From assembly GCF_900107585.1 (NCBI RefSeq), contig NZ_FNQM01000015.1, positions 1-64,000 on the forward strand: a DNA stretch of 64,000 bases. The letters are read 5' to 3'. Source of the DNA: Rubrimonas cliftonensis. Its GTDB lineage: Bacteria; Pseudomonadota; Alphaproteobacteria; Rhodobacterales; Rhodobacteraceae. Below the pieces are notes generated by a model. The model worked only from the letters and a program-made list of their open reading frames with translations. It ran no database searches and was not told the origin of the DNA. Every line of letters begins with the position of its first letter. The stretch's first letter is position 1. Made by a program: the position numbers and the translations under genes. This document shows, piece after piece, positions 1 to 7,865 of this stretch.

Positions 1-105
1 CGGCATCACTATCTGTTCTTCATCAAACAGGATGCCGCCGTCACCATCGTGGCGGTGTTGCACGAGCGGATGGACCTGATCGAGCGCCTGCACGAAAGGC
101 TCTGA
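1..105 (+). CDS. ParE/RelE-family toxin, C-terminal end (partial)
   Basis: The window opens inside a reading frame that ends at a TGA at 103-105. The visible 34 residues run RHYLFFIKQD, then an I-V-V-L core, then a LHERMDLIERL tail, which matches the last strand and helix of ParE-type ribosome-independent toxins, where a buried hydrophobic strand is followed by VLHxRMD. The start and any antitoxin lie outside the window. Its neighbour is a serine resolvase, a common pairing in plasmid stability cassettes. Family assignment rests only on the C-terminal motif. Confidence 0.6.
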   Translation, partial: RHHYLFFIKQDAAVTIVAVLHERMDLIERLHERL

Positions 106-112
106 CGTGCGC

Positions 113-228
113 TCGCGATATCTCGCGAAAACGGTGGTTTTTGCGACGTCACGGGGCGAGTGAGTGCCATATGGCGTCTGGTTGCCGCAATACCCCCTTG
201 CAAAACCTCTTGAGTTTAGCGAGGTTTT
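113..228. other. Possible resolvase site region (two inverted repeats)
   Basis: Between the toxin stop and the resolvase start there are two short dyads. TCGCGA is repeated around a 4-base spacer at 113-128, and AAAACCTC/GAGGTTTT occurs at 202-209 and 221-228 with an 11-base loop. Serine resolvases of the Tn3 class usually act at a res region just upstream of their own gene, so this is the natural place for one. The second dyad could equally be a terminator. No crossover site could be proven by eye. Confidence 0.3.
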
Positions 229-258
229 TGCGGTGGTTTGGACGAGGTGGTGGCGGCG

Positions 259-801
259 ATGATGACCCTGGGCTACGCGCGCGTCTCGACGCAGGGCCAG
301 AACCTCGACAGCCAGAACGACGCGCTCGCCGCGGCGGGCGCCCAGCGCATCTTTACTGACCGCGTCACGGGCAAACTCCGCAACCGGCCGGAGCTGGACA
401 AGATGATCGATCAGCTCCGTGCTGGCGACGTGGTAGTGGTTACGAAGTACGACCGCCTCGCGCGCTCGCTCAAGGATCTGCTGGAGATCGTCGAGGCGAT
501 CGCGGCCAAAGGCGCCGGCTTCCGGTCGCTGGCCGAGGAGATCGACACGACGACGCCGGCCGGCCGGCTGGTGTTCCACGTCTTCGGCTCCATCGCCCAG
601 TTCGAGCGTGAGCGCATCACCGAGCGCACGCGCGAAGGCCTCGAGGCCGCACGCCGACGGGGAAGGGTAGGGGGACGGCCGAGGGCGCTGAGCCCCGACC
701 AGGCGAGCGAGGCGCGCCGCATGCGCGACCAGGACGGGCGCCGGATCAGCGAGATCGCGCTGCTCTTCAAGGTGAGCCAGGACACGATCAGACGTGTGTG
801 A
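259..801 (+). CDS. Serine recombinase (resolvase/invertase family)
   Basis: A 180-residue protein of the small serine recombinase (resolvase/DNA invertase) family. The N-terminal catalytic domain begins LGYARVST, in which the Ser is the nucleophile, followed by the NLDSQ motif, the DRLARSL active-site helix and the long E-helix region IAQFERERITERT. The C-terminal domain carries GRPRALS and a helix-turn-helix ending ISEIALLFKVSQDTIRRV. The length fits Tn3-type resolvases. I prefer ATG at 259 (GAGG 12 bases upstream) to the TTG at 238. It probably resolves cointegrates or multimers of a transposon or plasmid. Confidence 0.9.
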   Translation: MMTLGYARVSTQGQNLDSQNDALAAAGAQRIFTDRVTGKLRNRPELDKMIDQLRAGDVVVVTKYDRLARSLKDLLEIVEAIAAKGAGFRSLAEEIDTTTPAGRLVFHVFGSIAQFERERITERTREGLEAARRRGRVGGRPRALSPDQASEARRMRDQDGRRISEIALLFKVSQDTIRRV

Positions 802-837
802 CGCCCATCCTCACGTTATCTCGGCGGCATCCAATGA

Positions 838-857
838 CCGGAGTGCGCACACTCCGG
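838..857. repeat. Intergenic hairpin repeat, copy 1
   Basis: A 7-bp stem CCGGAGT/ACTCCGG with a 6-base GC-rich loop. It lies in the 392-bp gene-free interval 802-1193, whose only other visible signal is the operator at 1136. The sequence after the hairpin (GGCCGTTCG, then GGCG and CGGATCGGAG) resembles the reverse complement of the segment around 6960-7080, which holds a second hairpin with a different but still paired stem. This looks like a dispersed palindromic intergenic repeat rather than part of a gene. Confidence 0.45.
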
Positions 858-1135
858 CCGTTCGTGTGGCGCGCGGCGAAAGGCGGATCGGAGCCCATAA
901 CGACCACGTTCGCACCTGCAGAATGCCGCCGGCGCAAAAAAGCCAGTGGGTTGCCGCCGGCCCTGAGCGGACCTTTGTGGTGTGACAAGATATTGCAGCG
1001 CAGCTTTGCTGAAGCGGACACTTCCTGCGAATGCATCGTGGATTTTGGAGATGTGTCCTTGGTCCTGAGGGGAATGCTTCTGTAACCCTGAACACTGCCT
1101 GTCACATTCCTGTAGCGAATCATCGGTATCACTTT

Positions 1136-1149
1136 TGGAAACGTTTCCA
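1136..1149. promoter_or_regulatory. Perfect LacI-type operator upstream of the regulator
   Basis: TGGAAACGTTTCCA is a perfect 14-bp palindrome with a central CG, the typical form of operators bound by LacI/GalR-family repressors. It lies 44 bp before the start of the LacI-type gene at 1194, so autoregulation and control of the downstream transporter operon are likely. Confidence 0.7.
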
Positions 1150-1193
1150 TAAGATTCTCCTTGGATTGCACCTGAACCGGAAAGACTGCACGG

Positions 1194-2282
1194 ATGGACC
1201 ATAGGCAGAAAGTCACTATCAAGGATGTTGCCCGCAAAGCCGGGTGCGGGATCGCCACGGCCAGCCGGGTCCTGAACAAATCCGGCCCCGCCAGCGCCGA
1301 GGTGCGTGAACGCGTCGAGATGGCGGCGCGCGAGCTTGAATTTTCGTTCAGCGCCATCGGGCGAGCCCTGCAAGGGGGCCGCAGCATGACGATCGGCTGT
1401 CTTGTGCCATCGCTCGCCAACCCGGTCTTCGCGGAGGCGGTGCAGGGCGTGCAGGAGACGCTCTCGGGAACCGGCCACCAGCTTCTGATCGCCAGCTCGA
1501 ACTATGACGGCAATGCCGATAACGAGGCGATTGCGACGCTTGTCGCGAAAGAGGTCGACGGTCTGATCGTGACGATGGTCGCACCCGAACGCAGCGTGGC
1601 GCTGAAGCAGGCGCGGAGCCGCGGCCTGCCGGTGTCGCTGATGTTTCACGACCCGGTCGACGGCTTCCTGACCGCCCATGTGGACAATTTCGAGGCGGCG
1701 CGGGAGGTGGCACGGCGGTTCGCCGATCTTGGGCACCGCAACACCGCATTTCTGGCGTTGCGCTTTTCCAGTTCTGACCGGTCACGCAACCGCTATGCCG
1801 GGTTTCACGCCGAATGCAGGGCTCGGGGCCTTCCGGACCCGGCCTTGATCGAACTCGGTGAGGCCGAGGTCAACACGCCCGAACTTCTGGCAGAGATCCT
1901 CGCCACCCTCGGCGCCGTGACGGCCATCTTTGCGTCGAACGATTTTCTTGCCATTGCCGTTCAGAAGGCCGCGCGCCTGATGGGCAAAAGCGTTCCGCAG
2001 GATCTGTCGGTCGTGGGTTTCGACGGGATCGAGATCGGCCGCCTGCTTGATGTGCCGCTCGCCACGATCGAGACCGCGCCGGACGCCATGGGCCGTCAGG
2101 CCGCGCAGACCCTTTTGGACATGTTGCAAGGAAAGGTCTGTGTGCAGCGGCCTCCCTTGTCCTTCGATTTCCGTGCGGGCGCCACGCTCGGCTGCCCCCG
2201 CACGGAAAGCCGCGACGACGACCAGGTTGCCTCCTGGCCGCCGTCTGTTCCCTCGCTCAAGACCGATCTCAAACAAGGATGA
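1194..2282 (+). CDS. LacI/GalR-family transcriptional regulator
   Basis: A 362-residue repressor-type regulator. The N-terminal helix-turn-helix reads VTIKDVARKAGCGIATASRV (about residues 8-27). It is followed by the hinge region ending RALQGGRSMTIGCLVPSL and a periplasmic-binding-like effector domain with the family motif FASNDFLAIAVQKAARLMG and VVGFDGIEIGRLLDVPLATI. It is the first gene of a plus-strand cluster, its TGA overlapping the ribosome site of the binding-protein gene, and it sits next to a palindromic operator at 1136. The ligand is unknown; by context it is probably a phosphodiester or related metabolite taken up by the adjacent importer. Confidence 0.92.
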   Translation: MDHRQKVTIKDVARKAGCGIATASRVLNKSGPASAEVRERVEMAARELEFSFSAIGRALQGGRSMTIGCLVPSLANPVFAEAVQGVQETLSGTGHQLLIASSNYDGNADNEAIATLVAKEVDGLIVTMVAPERSVALKQARSRGLPVSLMFHDPVDGFLTAHVDNFEAAREVARRFADLGHRNTAFLALRFSSSDRSRNRYAGFHAECRARGLPDPALIELGEAEVNTPELLAEILATLGAVTAIFASNDFLAIAVQKAARLMGKSVPQDLSVVGFDGIEIGRLLDVPLATIETAPDAMGRQAAQTLLDMLQGKVCVQRPPLSFDFRAGATLGCPRTESRDDDQVASWPPSVPSLKTDLKQG

Positions 2283-2286
2283 ACCT

Positions 2287-3282
2287 ATGAAACATACTGT
2301 TCTTTCGGCGCTTTTCGCAACCGCGATTGCCGCACCCGCATTGGCAGAGGATGCCATCTGTTACAACTGCCCACCGGCCTGGGCCGACTGGGCCTCGATG
2401 CTCGAAGCGATCGACGAAAAGCTCGACATCCAGATGCCGCATGACAACAAGAACTCGGGCCAGACCCTGAGCCAGCTTCTGGCCGAGCGCGCCAGCCCGG
2501 TGGCCGATGTTGCATATTACGGCGTGACGACCGGCATCAAGGCCGGCAACGAAGGCGTTGTGGAGCCCTACAAGCCCGCCGGTTTCGACGAGATCCCCGA
2601 GGGCCTGAAAGACCCCGAGGGCAAGTGGTTCGCCATCCATTACGGCACGCTGGGCCTGTTCGTGAATGTCGACGCGCTTGGCGGCGCGCCGGTTCCGCAG
2701 TGCTGGTCCGATCTGACCAAGCCCGAGTATCGCGGCATGGTCGGCTACCTCGATCCGTCCTCGGCCTTTGTCGGCTATGCCGGTGCCGTGGCGGTGAATC
2801 TCGCCAACGGCGGCGACCTTGGCAATTTCGACCCGGCAATCGAATATTTCAACGCCTTGGCCGAAAACAACCCGATCGTGCCCAAGCAGACGTCGTTCGC
2901 GCGCGTCGTGTCGGGTGAAATTCCGATCCTCTTCGATTATGATTTCAACGCCTATCGCGGCAAATACGAGGAAGACGGCAATTTCGAATTCGTGCTACCC
3001 TGCGAAGGGTCGGTGCGTGTGCCCTATGTCATGAGCCTTGTCGCCGATGCGCCTAACCCGGAACTGGGCAAGCGCGTTCTGGATTTCATCCTGTCGGATG
3101 AGGGCCAGGCGATCTGGACCAACGCCTACCTGCAGCCCGCCCGCCCGGTCGAGCTGCCCGCGGACGTGGCTGCAAAGTTCCTGCCAGCCTCCGACTACGA
3201 GCGGGCGGTCGCAGTGGACTATGCCGAGATGGAGCGCGCTCAGGCCGCCTTCGGTGAGCGTTACCTGAACGAAGTCAAGTAA
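2287..3282 (+). CDS. ABC transporter periplasmic substrate-binding protein
   Basis: A 331-residue secreted binding protein. A Sec signal peptide (MKHTVLSALFATAIAAPALA) precedes the mature start EDAICYNCPP. The body resembles the extracellular solute-binding family of iron/thiamine/polyamine type, with VADVAYYGVTTGIKAG, GTLGLFVNVDAL and PKQTSFARVVSGEIPILFDYDFNAYRG, and a C-terminal helix ILSDEGQAIWTNAYLQPARP. AAGGA at 2275-2279 sits 7 bases before the ATG. It should capture the substrate for the two permeases and the ATPase that follow. The substrate is not readable from sequence; the terminal phosphodiesterase gene suggests an organophosphate. Confidence 0.85.
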   Translation: MKHTVLSALFATAIAAPALAEDAICYNCPPAWADWASMLEAIDEKLDIQMPHDNKNSGQTLSQLLAERASPVADVAYYGVTTGIKAGNEGVVEPYKPAGFDEIPEGLKDPEGKWFAIHYGTLGLFVNVDALGGAPVPQCWSDLTKPEYRGMVGYLDPSSAFVGYAGAVAVNLANGGDLGNFDPAIEYFNALAENNPIVPKQTSFARVVSGEIPILFDYDFNAYRGKYEEDGNFEFVLPCEGSVRVPYVMSLVADAPNPELGKRVLDFILSDEGQAIWTNAYLQPARPVELPADVAAKFLPASDYERAVAVDYAEMERAQAAFGERYLNEVK

Positions 3283-3298
3283 CCATCCCGACCTTTGG

Positions 3299-3326
3299 GC
3301 CGGGCAGGGCTTTTGCTCTGCCCGGC
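3299..3326 (+). terminator. Stem-loop after the binding-protein gene (attenuator or 3' stabiliser)
   Basis: GCCGGGCAG pairs perfectly with CTGCCCGGC over 9 bp around a 10-base loop, directly between the binding-protein gene and the first permease. No T-run follows, so it is better read as a processing/stability hairpin that keeps binding-protein mRNA in excess over permease mRNA, as is common in ABC importer operons. Confidence 0.6.
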
Positions 3327-3352
3327 ACCCTTCCGCGATTGGAGCCGCGTCC

Positions 3353-4156
3353 ATGAACCAACGTCATTTCATCTTGCTGTGCCTGCTTCCGCTGGCCATC
3401 TTCACGCTTGCCTTTCTGGCCATCCCGCTCGGGCGGCTGATCCTCGCCTCGGGTGAGAGCGATGCAGGCTGGGGCATTTATCTTCAGATACTGCAGACCC
3501 CGCGCTATCTGTCGACCCTTGTGCAAACGGTTGTCGTATCGCTGGCCGTCACAGTTGCGGCGCTGGCGATTTCGACCACGGCGGGGCTCTTTTTGGTGCG
3601 CAACCGTTTCCGCGGCCGCAACGTCCTGCTTTCAATCCTGACGCTGCCGCTTGCCTTTCCCGGCGTCGTCGTAGGCTTCATGATTATCCTGCTGGGCGGA
3701 AGGCAAGGACTCGTGAACCAGATCCTGCCCGGACACTGGGTGTTCGCCTATTCAATCATCGGCCTGTTTCTTGGGTATCTCTATTTCTCGATCCCGCGCG
3801 TGTTGCTGACCGTGATGGCCGCCGCTGAAAAGATTGACCCCGCGCTGGAAGAGGCGGCGCAGACGCTGGGCGCGCCACCTTGGCGCGTCATCATCGACGT
3901 GCTTTTGCCTGCACTTTCACCCGCGCTGATCGCCGCCGGTGCCATCGCCTTTGCCACCGCCATGGGGGCTTTTGGCACCGCCTTCACGCTGGCCACCGAT
4001 ATCGATGTGCTGCCAATGGTGATCTACACCGAATTCACGCTGTCGGCGAACATTGCCATGGCCTCGGCTCTTTCGGTCGTGCTGGGTGTGGTGACCTGGG
4101 CCATGCTGCTGATCGCGCGTAGCTTCTCCGGCGAAGCCGTTGCGGCGGGAGGGTAA
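3353..4156 (+). CDS. ABC transporter permease (first)
   Basis: A 267-residue inner-membrane permease of the PotB/CysU-like type with about six hydrophobic segments, starting LLCLLPLAIFTLAFLAIPL. The cytoplasmic EAA loop, which docks on the ATPase, reads EEAAQTLGAPPWRVIIDVLLPAL (residues about 164-186). A helix TLPLAFPGVVVGFMIILLGG precedes it. It follows the binding protein by 70 bp and is 4 bases from the second permease, so they are cotranscribed and probably form a heterodimer. Confidence 0.88.
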   Translation: MNQRHFILLCLLPLAIFTLAFLAIPLGRLILASGESDAGWGIYLQILQTPRYLSTLVQTVVVSLAVTVAALAISTTAGLFLVRNRFRGRNVLLSILTLPLAFPGVVVGFMIILLGGRQGLVNQILPGHWVFAYSIIGLFLGYLYFSIPRVLLTVMAAAEKIDPALEEAAQTLGAPPWRVIIDVLLPALSPALIAAGAIAFATAMGAFGTAFTLATDIDVLPMVIYTEFTLSANIAMASALSVVLGVVTWAMLLIARSFSGEAVAAGG

Positions 4157-4160
4157 AATC

Positions 4161-4949
4161 ATGAAATCCGTAACCAAATCCATCCCGCTGATCGTCACGC
4201 TTCTGGCCTGCGCTTTTCTGCTGATCCCGATCATCCAGTCGGTACTGGCCGGGCTGACGGTGAATTATTTCCGGGGCCTGTCCTCGGGTCTGACGCTGAA
4301 ATGGGTCGGACAGGTCTGGGAGCTTTATTCCGGCAGCATCTTCCTGTCGATCTGGCTGGCGCTCGCCTGCCTTGTCGTCACCCTGATCCTCGGCGTGCCG
4401 GCTGCCTATGCGCTGGCACGCAACCCCGGTCGGGCCTCGCGTATCCTCGAGGAATTCATCTCCCTGCCGCTGGCGATCCCGGGCCTCGCATTGGCGCTGG
4501 CGCTATTGCAGCTTTACGGCACCTTGCAAGGCTTTCGCACAAGCTGGAGCTTCATCCTCGTCGGTCACGTGCTTTACACGCTGCCCTTCATGGTGCGTTC
4601 GGTCCTGTCGGTCCTGGCCGCGATCGACCTGAAATCGCTCGAGGAAGGTGCCGCGTCGTTGGGGGCCGGGCCCGCAAGGCGCTTTTTCGACATCGTTGTG
4701 CCCAACGCGCTGCCCGGCATCCTTGCCGGGGCGCTGACCGTCGTCACCCTGTCGATCGGCGAATTCAACCTCACCTGGATGCTGCACACGCCGTATCTGA
4801 AAACCCTGCCCGTGGGGCTCGCCGACAGCTACGCCTCGATGCGGCTCGAGGTGGCCTCGGCCTACACACTCGTCTTTTTCGTGATGATTGTTCCGCTTCT
4901 CATCGCCATGCAATGGGCCAGCGCCCGCGCTCAAAGGATCGTGCAATGA
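4161..4949 (+). CDS. ABC transporter permease (second)
   Basis: A 262-residue membrane protein, PotC-like, with a hydrophobic first segment (SIPLIVTLLACAFLLIPII) and an EAA loop EEGAASLGAGPARRFFDIVVP. GGAGG precedes the ATG at 4161, which is therefore preferred to upstream in-frame starts. Its stop overlaps the start of the ATPase gene (ATGA). It should form the translocation pore with the permease encoded just upstream. Confidence 0.88.
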   Translation: MKSVTKSIPLIVTLLACAFLLIPIIQSVLAGLTVNYFRGLSSGLTLKWVGQVWELYSGSIFLSIWLALACLVVTLILGVPAAYALARNPGRASRILEEFISLPLAIPGLALALALLQLYGTLQGFRTSWSFILVGHVLYTLPFMVRSVLSVLAAIDLKSLEEGAASLGAGPARRFFDIVVPNALPGILAGALTVVTLSIGEFNLTWMLHTPYLKTLPVGLADSYASMRLEVASAYTLVFFVMIVPLLIAMQWASARAQRIVQ

Positions 4950-5977
4950 CACTGACACTTACCAATATCGCCAAGACATTTCCCGGCGGCACCAAGGCGC
5001 TTTTGCCCACCGACCTGGAAATCTCGAAAGGCGAAATCGTCTCGCTTCTCGGCCCGTCGGGCTGTGGCAAGTCTACGCTGCTGCGGATCATCGCCGGGCT
5101 GGAAACCCCCGATGCAGGTGCGAAGATCGTCTTCGACGGCGAGGACGTAACGCATCAATCGGTCGAGACCCGCAAGATCGGAATGGTGTTCCAGTCCTAC
5201 GCGCTGTTTCCCAATATGTCAGTGCGTGGCAATATCGGCTACGGTCTGAAGATGCAGCGCTTGCCAAGGGCCGAGATCGACTCGCGGGTGAACGAGGTCA
5301 TCGCGCTCTGCCGTCTCGATGCCTATGCTGATCGTTCCATCACTGCGCTTTCGGGGGGGCAGCGCCAGCGTGTGGCGCTGGCCCGCGCCATGGCTCCGCG
5401 CCCGCGGGTGCTGCTGCTGGACGAGCCGCTTTCGGCGCTGGATGCCGCCCTGCGCGGCCAGTTGCGCGACGAACTGGCGCTTTTGCTGCGCCAGTTCGGG
5501 ATCACCGCCATCTTCGTCACCCACGATCAGGACGAGGCCATGGCCATCGCCGACCGCGTCGCGGTGATGAGCCAGGGCGAGGTGGCCCAGATCGGCACGC
5601 CCGAGGTGCTGTATCGCAACCCCGCCACCGGCTTTGTCGCGCGCTTTGTGGGTGATGCCATGCCGCTGGAAGGCCGGATCGAGGCCGACCGGCTGCACCT
5701 GCGCGGCGGAGTGCTTGCCCTGCCGAAACCGGCAGACGGAAGCGAGGTTCTGGTCCGGGCCGAGGATATCCGGATCGACCCCGAAGGACCGGTTTCGGCC
5801 CGCGTCGAGACGGTGACCTTTCTCGGCACGCATTACCGCATCGCGTTGGGTGGGCTGGCGGAGGGACCACTTTTTGCGCTGCACACCGGCCTCAGCGCGC
5901 CGAAGCCCGGTGAGGATGTGCGTCTATCCATCGCCAGCGAAGCGCTGCTGATCCTGCCGAGGGGTCTTGCCGCCTGA
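4946..5977 (+). CDS. ABC transporter ATP-binding protein (PotA/UgpC-like)
   Basis: A 343-residue ATPase subunit. Walker A is GPSGCGKST (about 37-45), the Q-loop is VFQSYALFPNM, the signature is LSGGQRQRVALARA, Walker B is VLLLDEPLSALD and the switch His is in FVTHDQDEA. A C-terminal TOBE-like regulatory domain (LVRAEDIRI, VETVTFLGTHYRI) places it in the sugar/polyamine/iron CUT-type group. ATGA overlap with the permease and TGATG overlap with the next gene indicate translational coupling within one operon. Confidence 0.93.
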   Translation: MTLTLTNIAKTFPGGTKALLPTDLEISKGEIVSLLGPSGCGKSTLLRIIAGLETPDAGAKIVFDGEDVTHQSVETRKIGMVFQSYALFPNMSVRGNIGYGLKMQRLPRAEIDSRVNEVIALCRLDAYADRSITALSGGQRQRVALARAMAPRPRVLLLDEPLSALDAALRGQLRDELALLLRQFGITAIFVTHDQDEAMAIADRVAVMSQGEVAQIGTPEVLYRNPATGFVARFVGDAMPLEGRIEADRLHLRGGVLALPKPADGSEVLVRAEDIRIDPEGPVSARVETVTFLGTHYRIALGGLAEGPLFALHTGLSAPKPGEDVRLSIASEALLILPRGLAA

Positions 5978-6792
5978 TGCCCGGGTTCATCCAGATCACC
6001 GACACCCATATCGTTGCCCCCGGCAAGCTGGTCTGCGGGCACTCGGACACCGCCGAGGCCTTGCGCCGCGCCGTCGAGACGATCAACGCAAAGCTGCCCG
6101 TGCTGGACGGGATCGACTGTGTCATCGTCACCGGCGACCTGACAGATCACGGAACACCCGAGGAATACGGGCATTTCGCGAAGATCATGGCCGATCTGGT
6201 GCTGCCTTGGCGGGCAGTCCCCGGCAATCATGATCGGCGCGACGCGATGCGCGCTGCCTTTTCCGATAGGCCTTGGATGCCTGAGGCCGGGCCGATCCAT
6301 TGGTTGCGTGATTTCGGACCGTTTTCCGTGATCGCCCTAGACACACTGCTTGAGGGCGCTCATCACGGGGAGCTCTGTACCGAAGGGTTCGCGTTTTTCG
6401 ATGCCACGCTGGCCGACCTTGGTGATCAGCCGGTCGTCCTTGCAACGCACCATCCGTGGATGCATTCGGGAATCCCGGCGATGGATGCCGACAACCTGCA
6501 CAACGGCGCGGCACTTCTCGAGAGGCTCGAGGCCCATCCCGGCCCGGTGCGGATGCTCTCAGGCCATGTCCACCGCGCGATGACCGGCCAAATCGGGCGC
6601 GTCGTCTGCCAGATCGCCCCTGCAACCTGCCACGCCGTGCTGACCGATCACCGACCCGGCCTTGATGCGCAGATGGTTCTAGAGCAGGGCGGCTTCACGG
6701 TCTGCCGCTGGATCGATGCGCCGGGTTCAGGCCTTGTGTGCGACGTCATCGCTTCTGGCGCGTTCCTTGGACCCTTTTCTTTTCAAGAGTAA
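5977..6792 (+). CDS. Metallophosphoesterase, GpdQ/CpdA-like phosphodiesterase
   Basis: A 271-residue calcineurin-like phosphoesterase with the complete metal-site series: DTH (9-11), GDLTDHG, GNHDRR, THHPW and SGHVHR. This pattern is that of class III cyclic-nucleotide and glycerophosphodiester phosphodiesterases. It has no signal peptide, so it should act in the cytoplasm on what the upstream importer brings in. The start overlaps the ATPase stop (TGATG). Substrate (glycerophosphodiester, cNMP or other diester) cannot be decided from sequence. Confidence 0.85.
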   Translation: MPGFIQITDTHIVAPGKLVCGHSDTAEALRRAVETINAKLPVLDGIDCVIVTGDLTDHGTPEEYGHFAKIMADLVLPWRAVPGNHDRRDAMRAAFSDRPWMPEAGPIHWLRDFGPFSVIALDTLLEGAHHGELCTEGFAFFDATLADLGDQPVVLATHHPWMHSGIPAMDADNLHNGAALLERLEAHPGPVRMLSGHVHRAMTGQIGRVVCQIAPATCHAVLTDHRPGLDAQMVLEQGGFTVCRWIDAPGSGLVCDVIASGAFLGPFSFQE

Positions 6793-7051
6793 TCGGTCCG
6801 AAGCTGCCAATACCAGGCTGAATGCACAGTATTAATGGATCTGATAGTCTGCTTTCGGCTCCGCCCACCTGCAATTTTGCATATGTAGCGAAGGACCGCT
6901 TCCCGCCCTCTCTGCCGGGGCCTTCGCATACGCAGCATAGATCGAGCATCTGCAGCGAACGGCAGGAAGGTGCGCATTTCTGCCGGTCGTCGCCGGAACC
7001 CGAACGACAGCAATGTCCGCACTGCCGACCTCCAGGTCGCCCGGAGCGAAC

Positions 7052-7075
7052 GGCGGGAGTCCGCGCACTCCCGCC
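7052..7075. repeat. Intergenic hairpin repeat, copy 2
   Basis: A 9-bp stem GGCGGGAGT/ACTCCCGCC with a 6-base loop, inside the 467-bp interval 6793-7259 where I see no gene. The sequence from about 6960 to 7080, read on the minus strand, resembles 835-935 read on the plus strand. The stems differ in sequence but remain paired, and the two copies bracket the LacI/ABC/phosphodiesterase module in opposite orientation. Confidence 0.45.
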
Positions 7076-7259
7076 TCGCGATACACAGTTGCATTGATCA
7101 GAAAGGCTCGGAGCGGGCCATGGTTACGAAAGGCTGTAGGCCACTTTCGGCACCAGGCGCTTTCTGGCAACGGCAGGCGGTGGTTAAAAGTCGCTTGTCT
7201 GACGGCGTCAAGTTTGAAGCCGATCCCACCCATACCCGCGGAAGCCTCTTGTCGACTAC

Positions 7260-7643
7260 TCATCTTTGCAGATTTCCGGGCTGGGTAGAGGTACATTTCA
7301 TCCACATGAAGTACCTTATTTCTTCCATCTCGCCGAGGGCGCTTGAGCCAAGATTCAACCGCTGCTCATCGACAAAATGTGCGTTTGCACACGTCGGTTT
7401 TAAATAATCTTTGGTGAATTGAATTCGATCGTTTTGGTTTTCGAGGTCCCATGTATGTCCATCTAAAGTCAGCGCCCACGCAATCTTTACGCGGTAGTCA
7501 GCATCCAATCTATCACTCGGCTCTATAGATATTCGTCCTACGCTCTCTTGCGCTCTATAATAGCCAGACGTTCCATAAATTGCATCACCGCATCCGCCAA
7601 TTATTATAGAAAGGCTCACGATGAAGCTGGACCTTTTGAGCAT
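7260..7643 (-). CDS. Small putative lipoprotein
   Basis: A 127-residue protein with a short charged N-terminus (MLKRSS), a hydrophobic stretch and the lipobox IIGGC at about residues 15-19, predicting a lipid-anchored envelope protein. The mature part has two further Cys (PTCANAH and MKCTST). Base composition is visibly lower in GC than the surroundings, suggesting separate acquisition. I do not recognise the family; it stands alone on the minus strand between the transporter module and the nuclease-like gene. Confidence 0.6.
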   Translation of the reverse strand: MLKRSSFIVSLSIIIGGCGDAIYGTSGYYRAQESVGRISIEPSDRLDADYRVKIAWALTLDGHTWDLENQNDRIQFTKDYLKPTCANAHFVDEQRLNLGSSALGEMEEIRYFMWMKCTSTQPGNLQR

Positions 7644-7865
7644 TGTTTAACCTCATTCTCCTAGTCAAGCTTCAATTGATCGCTACAGCCAGATCAAAGT
7701 GTCATTCTGGCACGTTTACTAATATTATACAATACAATGCATTGAGAAGTGGTGTCATCAAAGGAGAACTTTCATGGCGTTTGTTCCTCTGTACATAGGT
7801 ACTGGCGAAACCGGGCTGTGATCCAGCCCTCCGCCGCGCGCGGCACGAATGACCTTTGCCTGCGC

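Noticed and set aside
794-1085. Short overlapping frames between the resolvase and the LacI-type gene
   Set aside because: They cross a palindromic repeat and lack ribosome sites; the interval is better explained as repeat plus promoter/operator.
6832-7305. A 157-codon minus-strand frame in the interval after the phosphodiesterase gene
   Set aside because: It is made mostly of the dispersed intergenic repeat and overlaps the lipoprotein gene end; no protein features.
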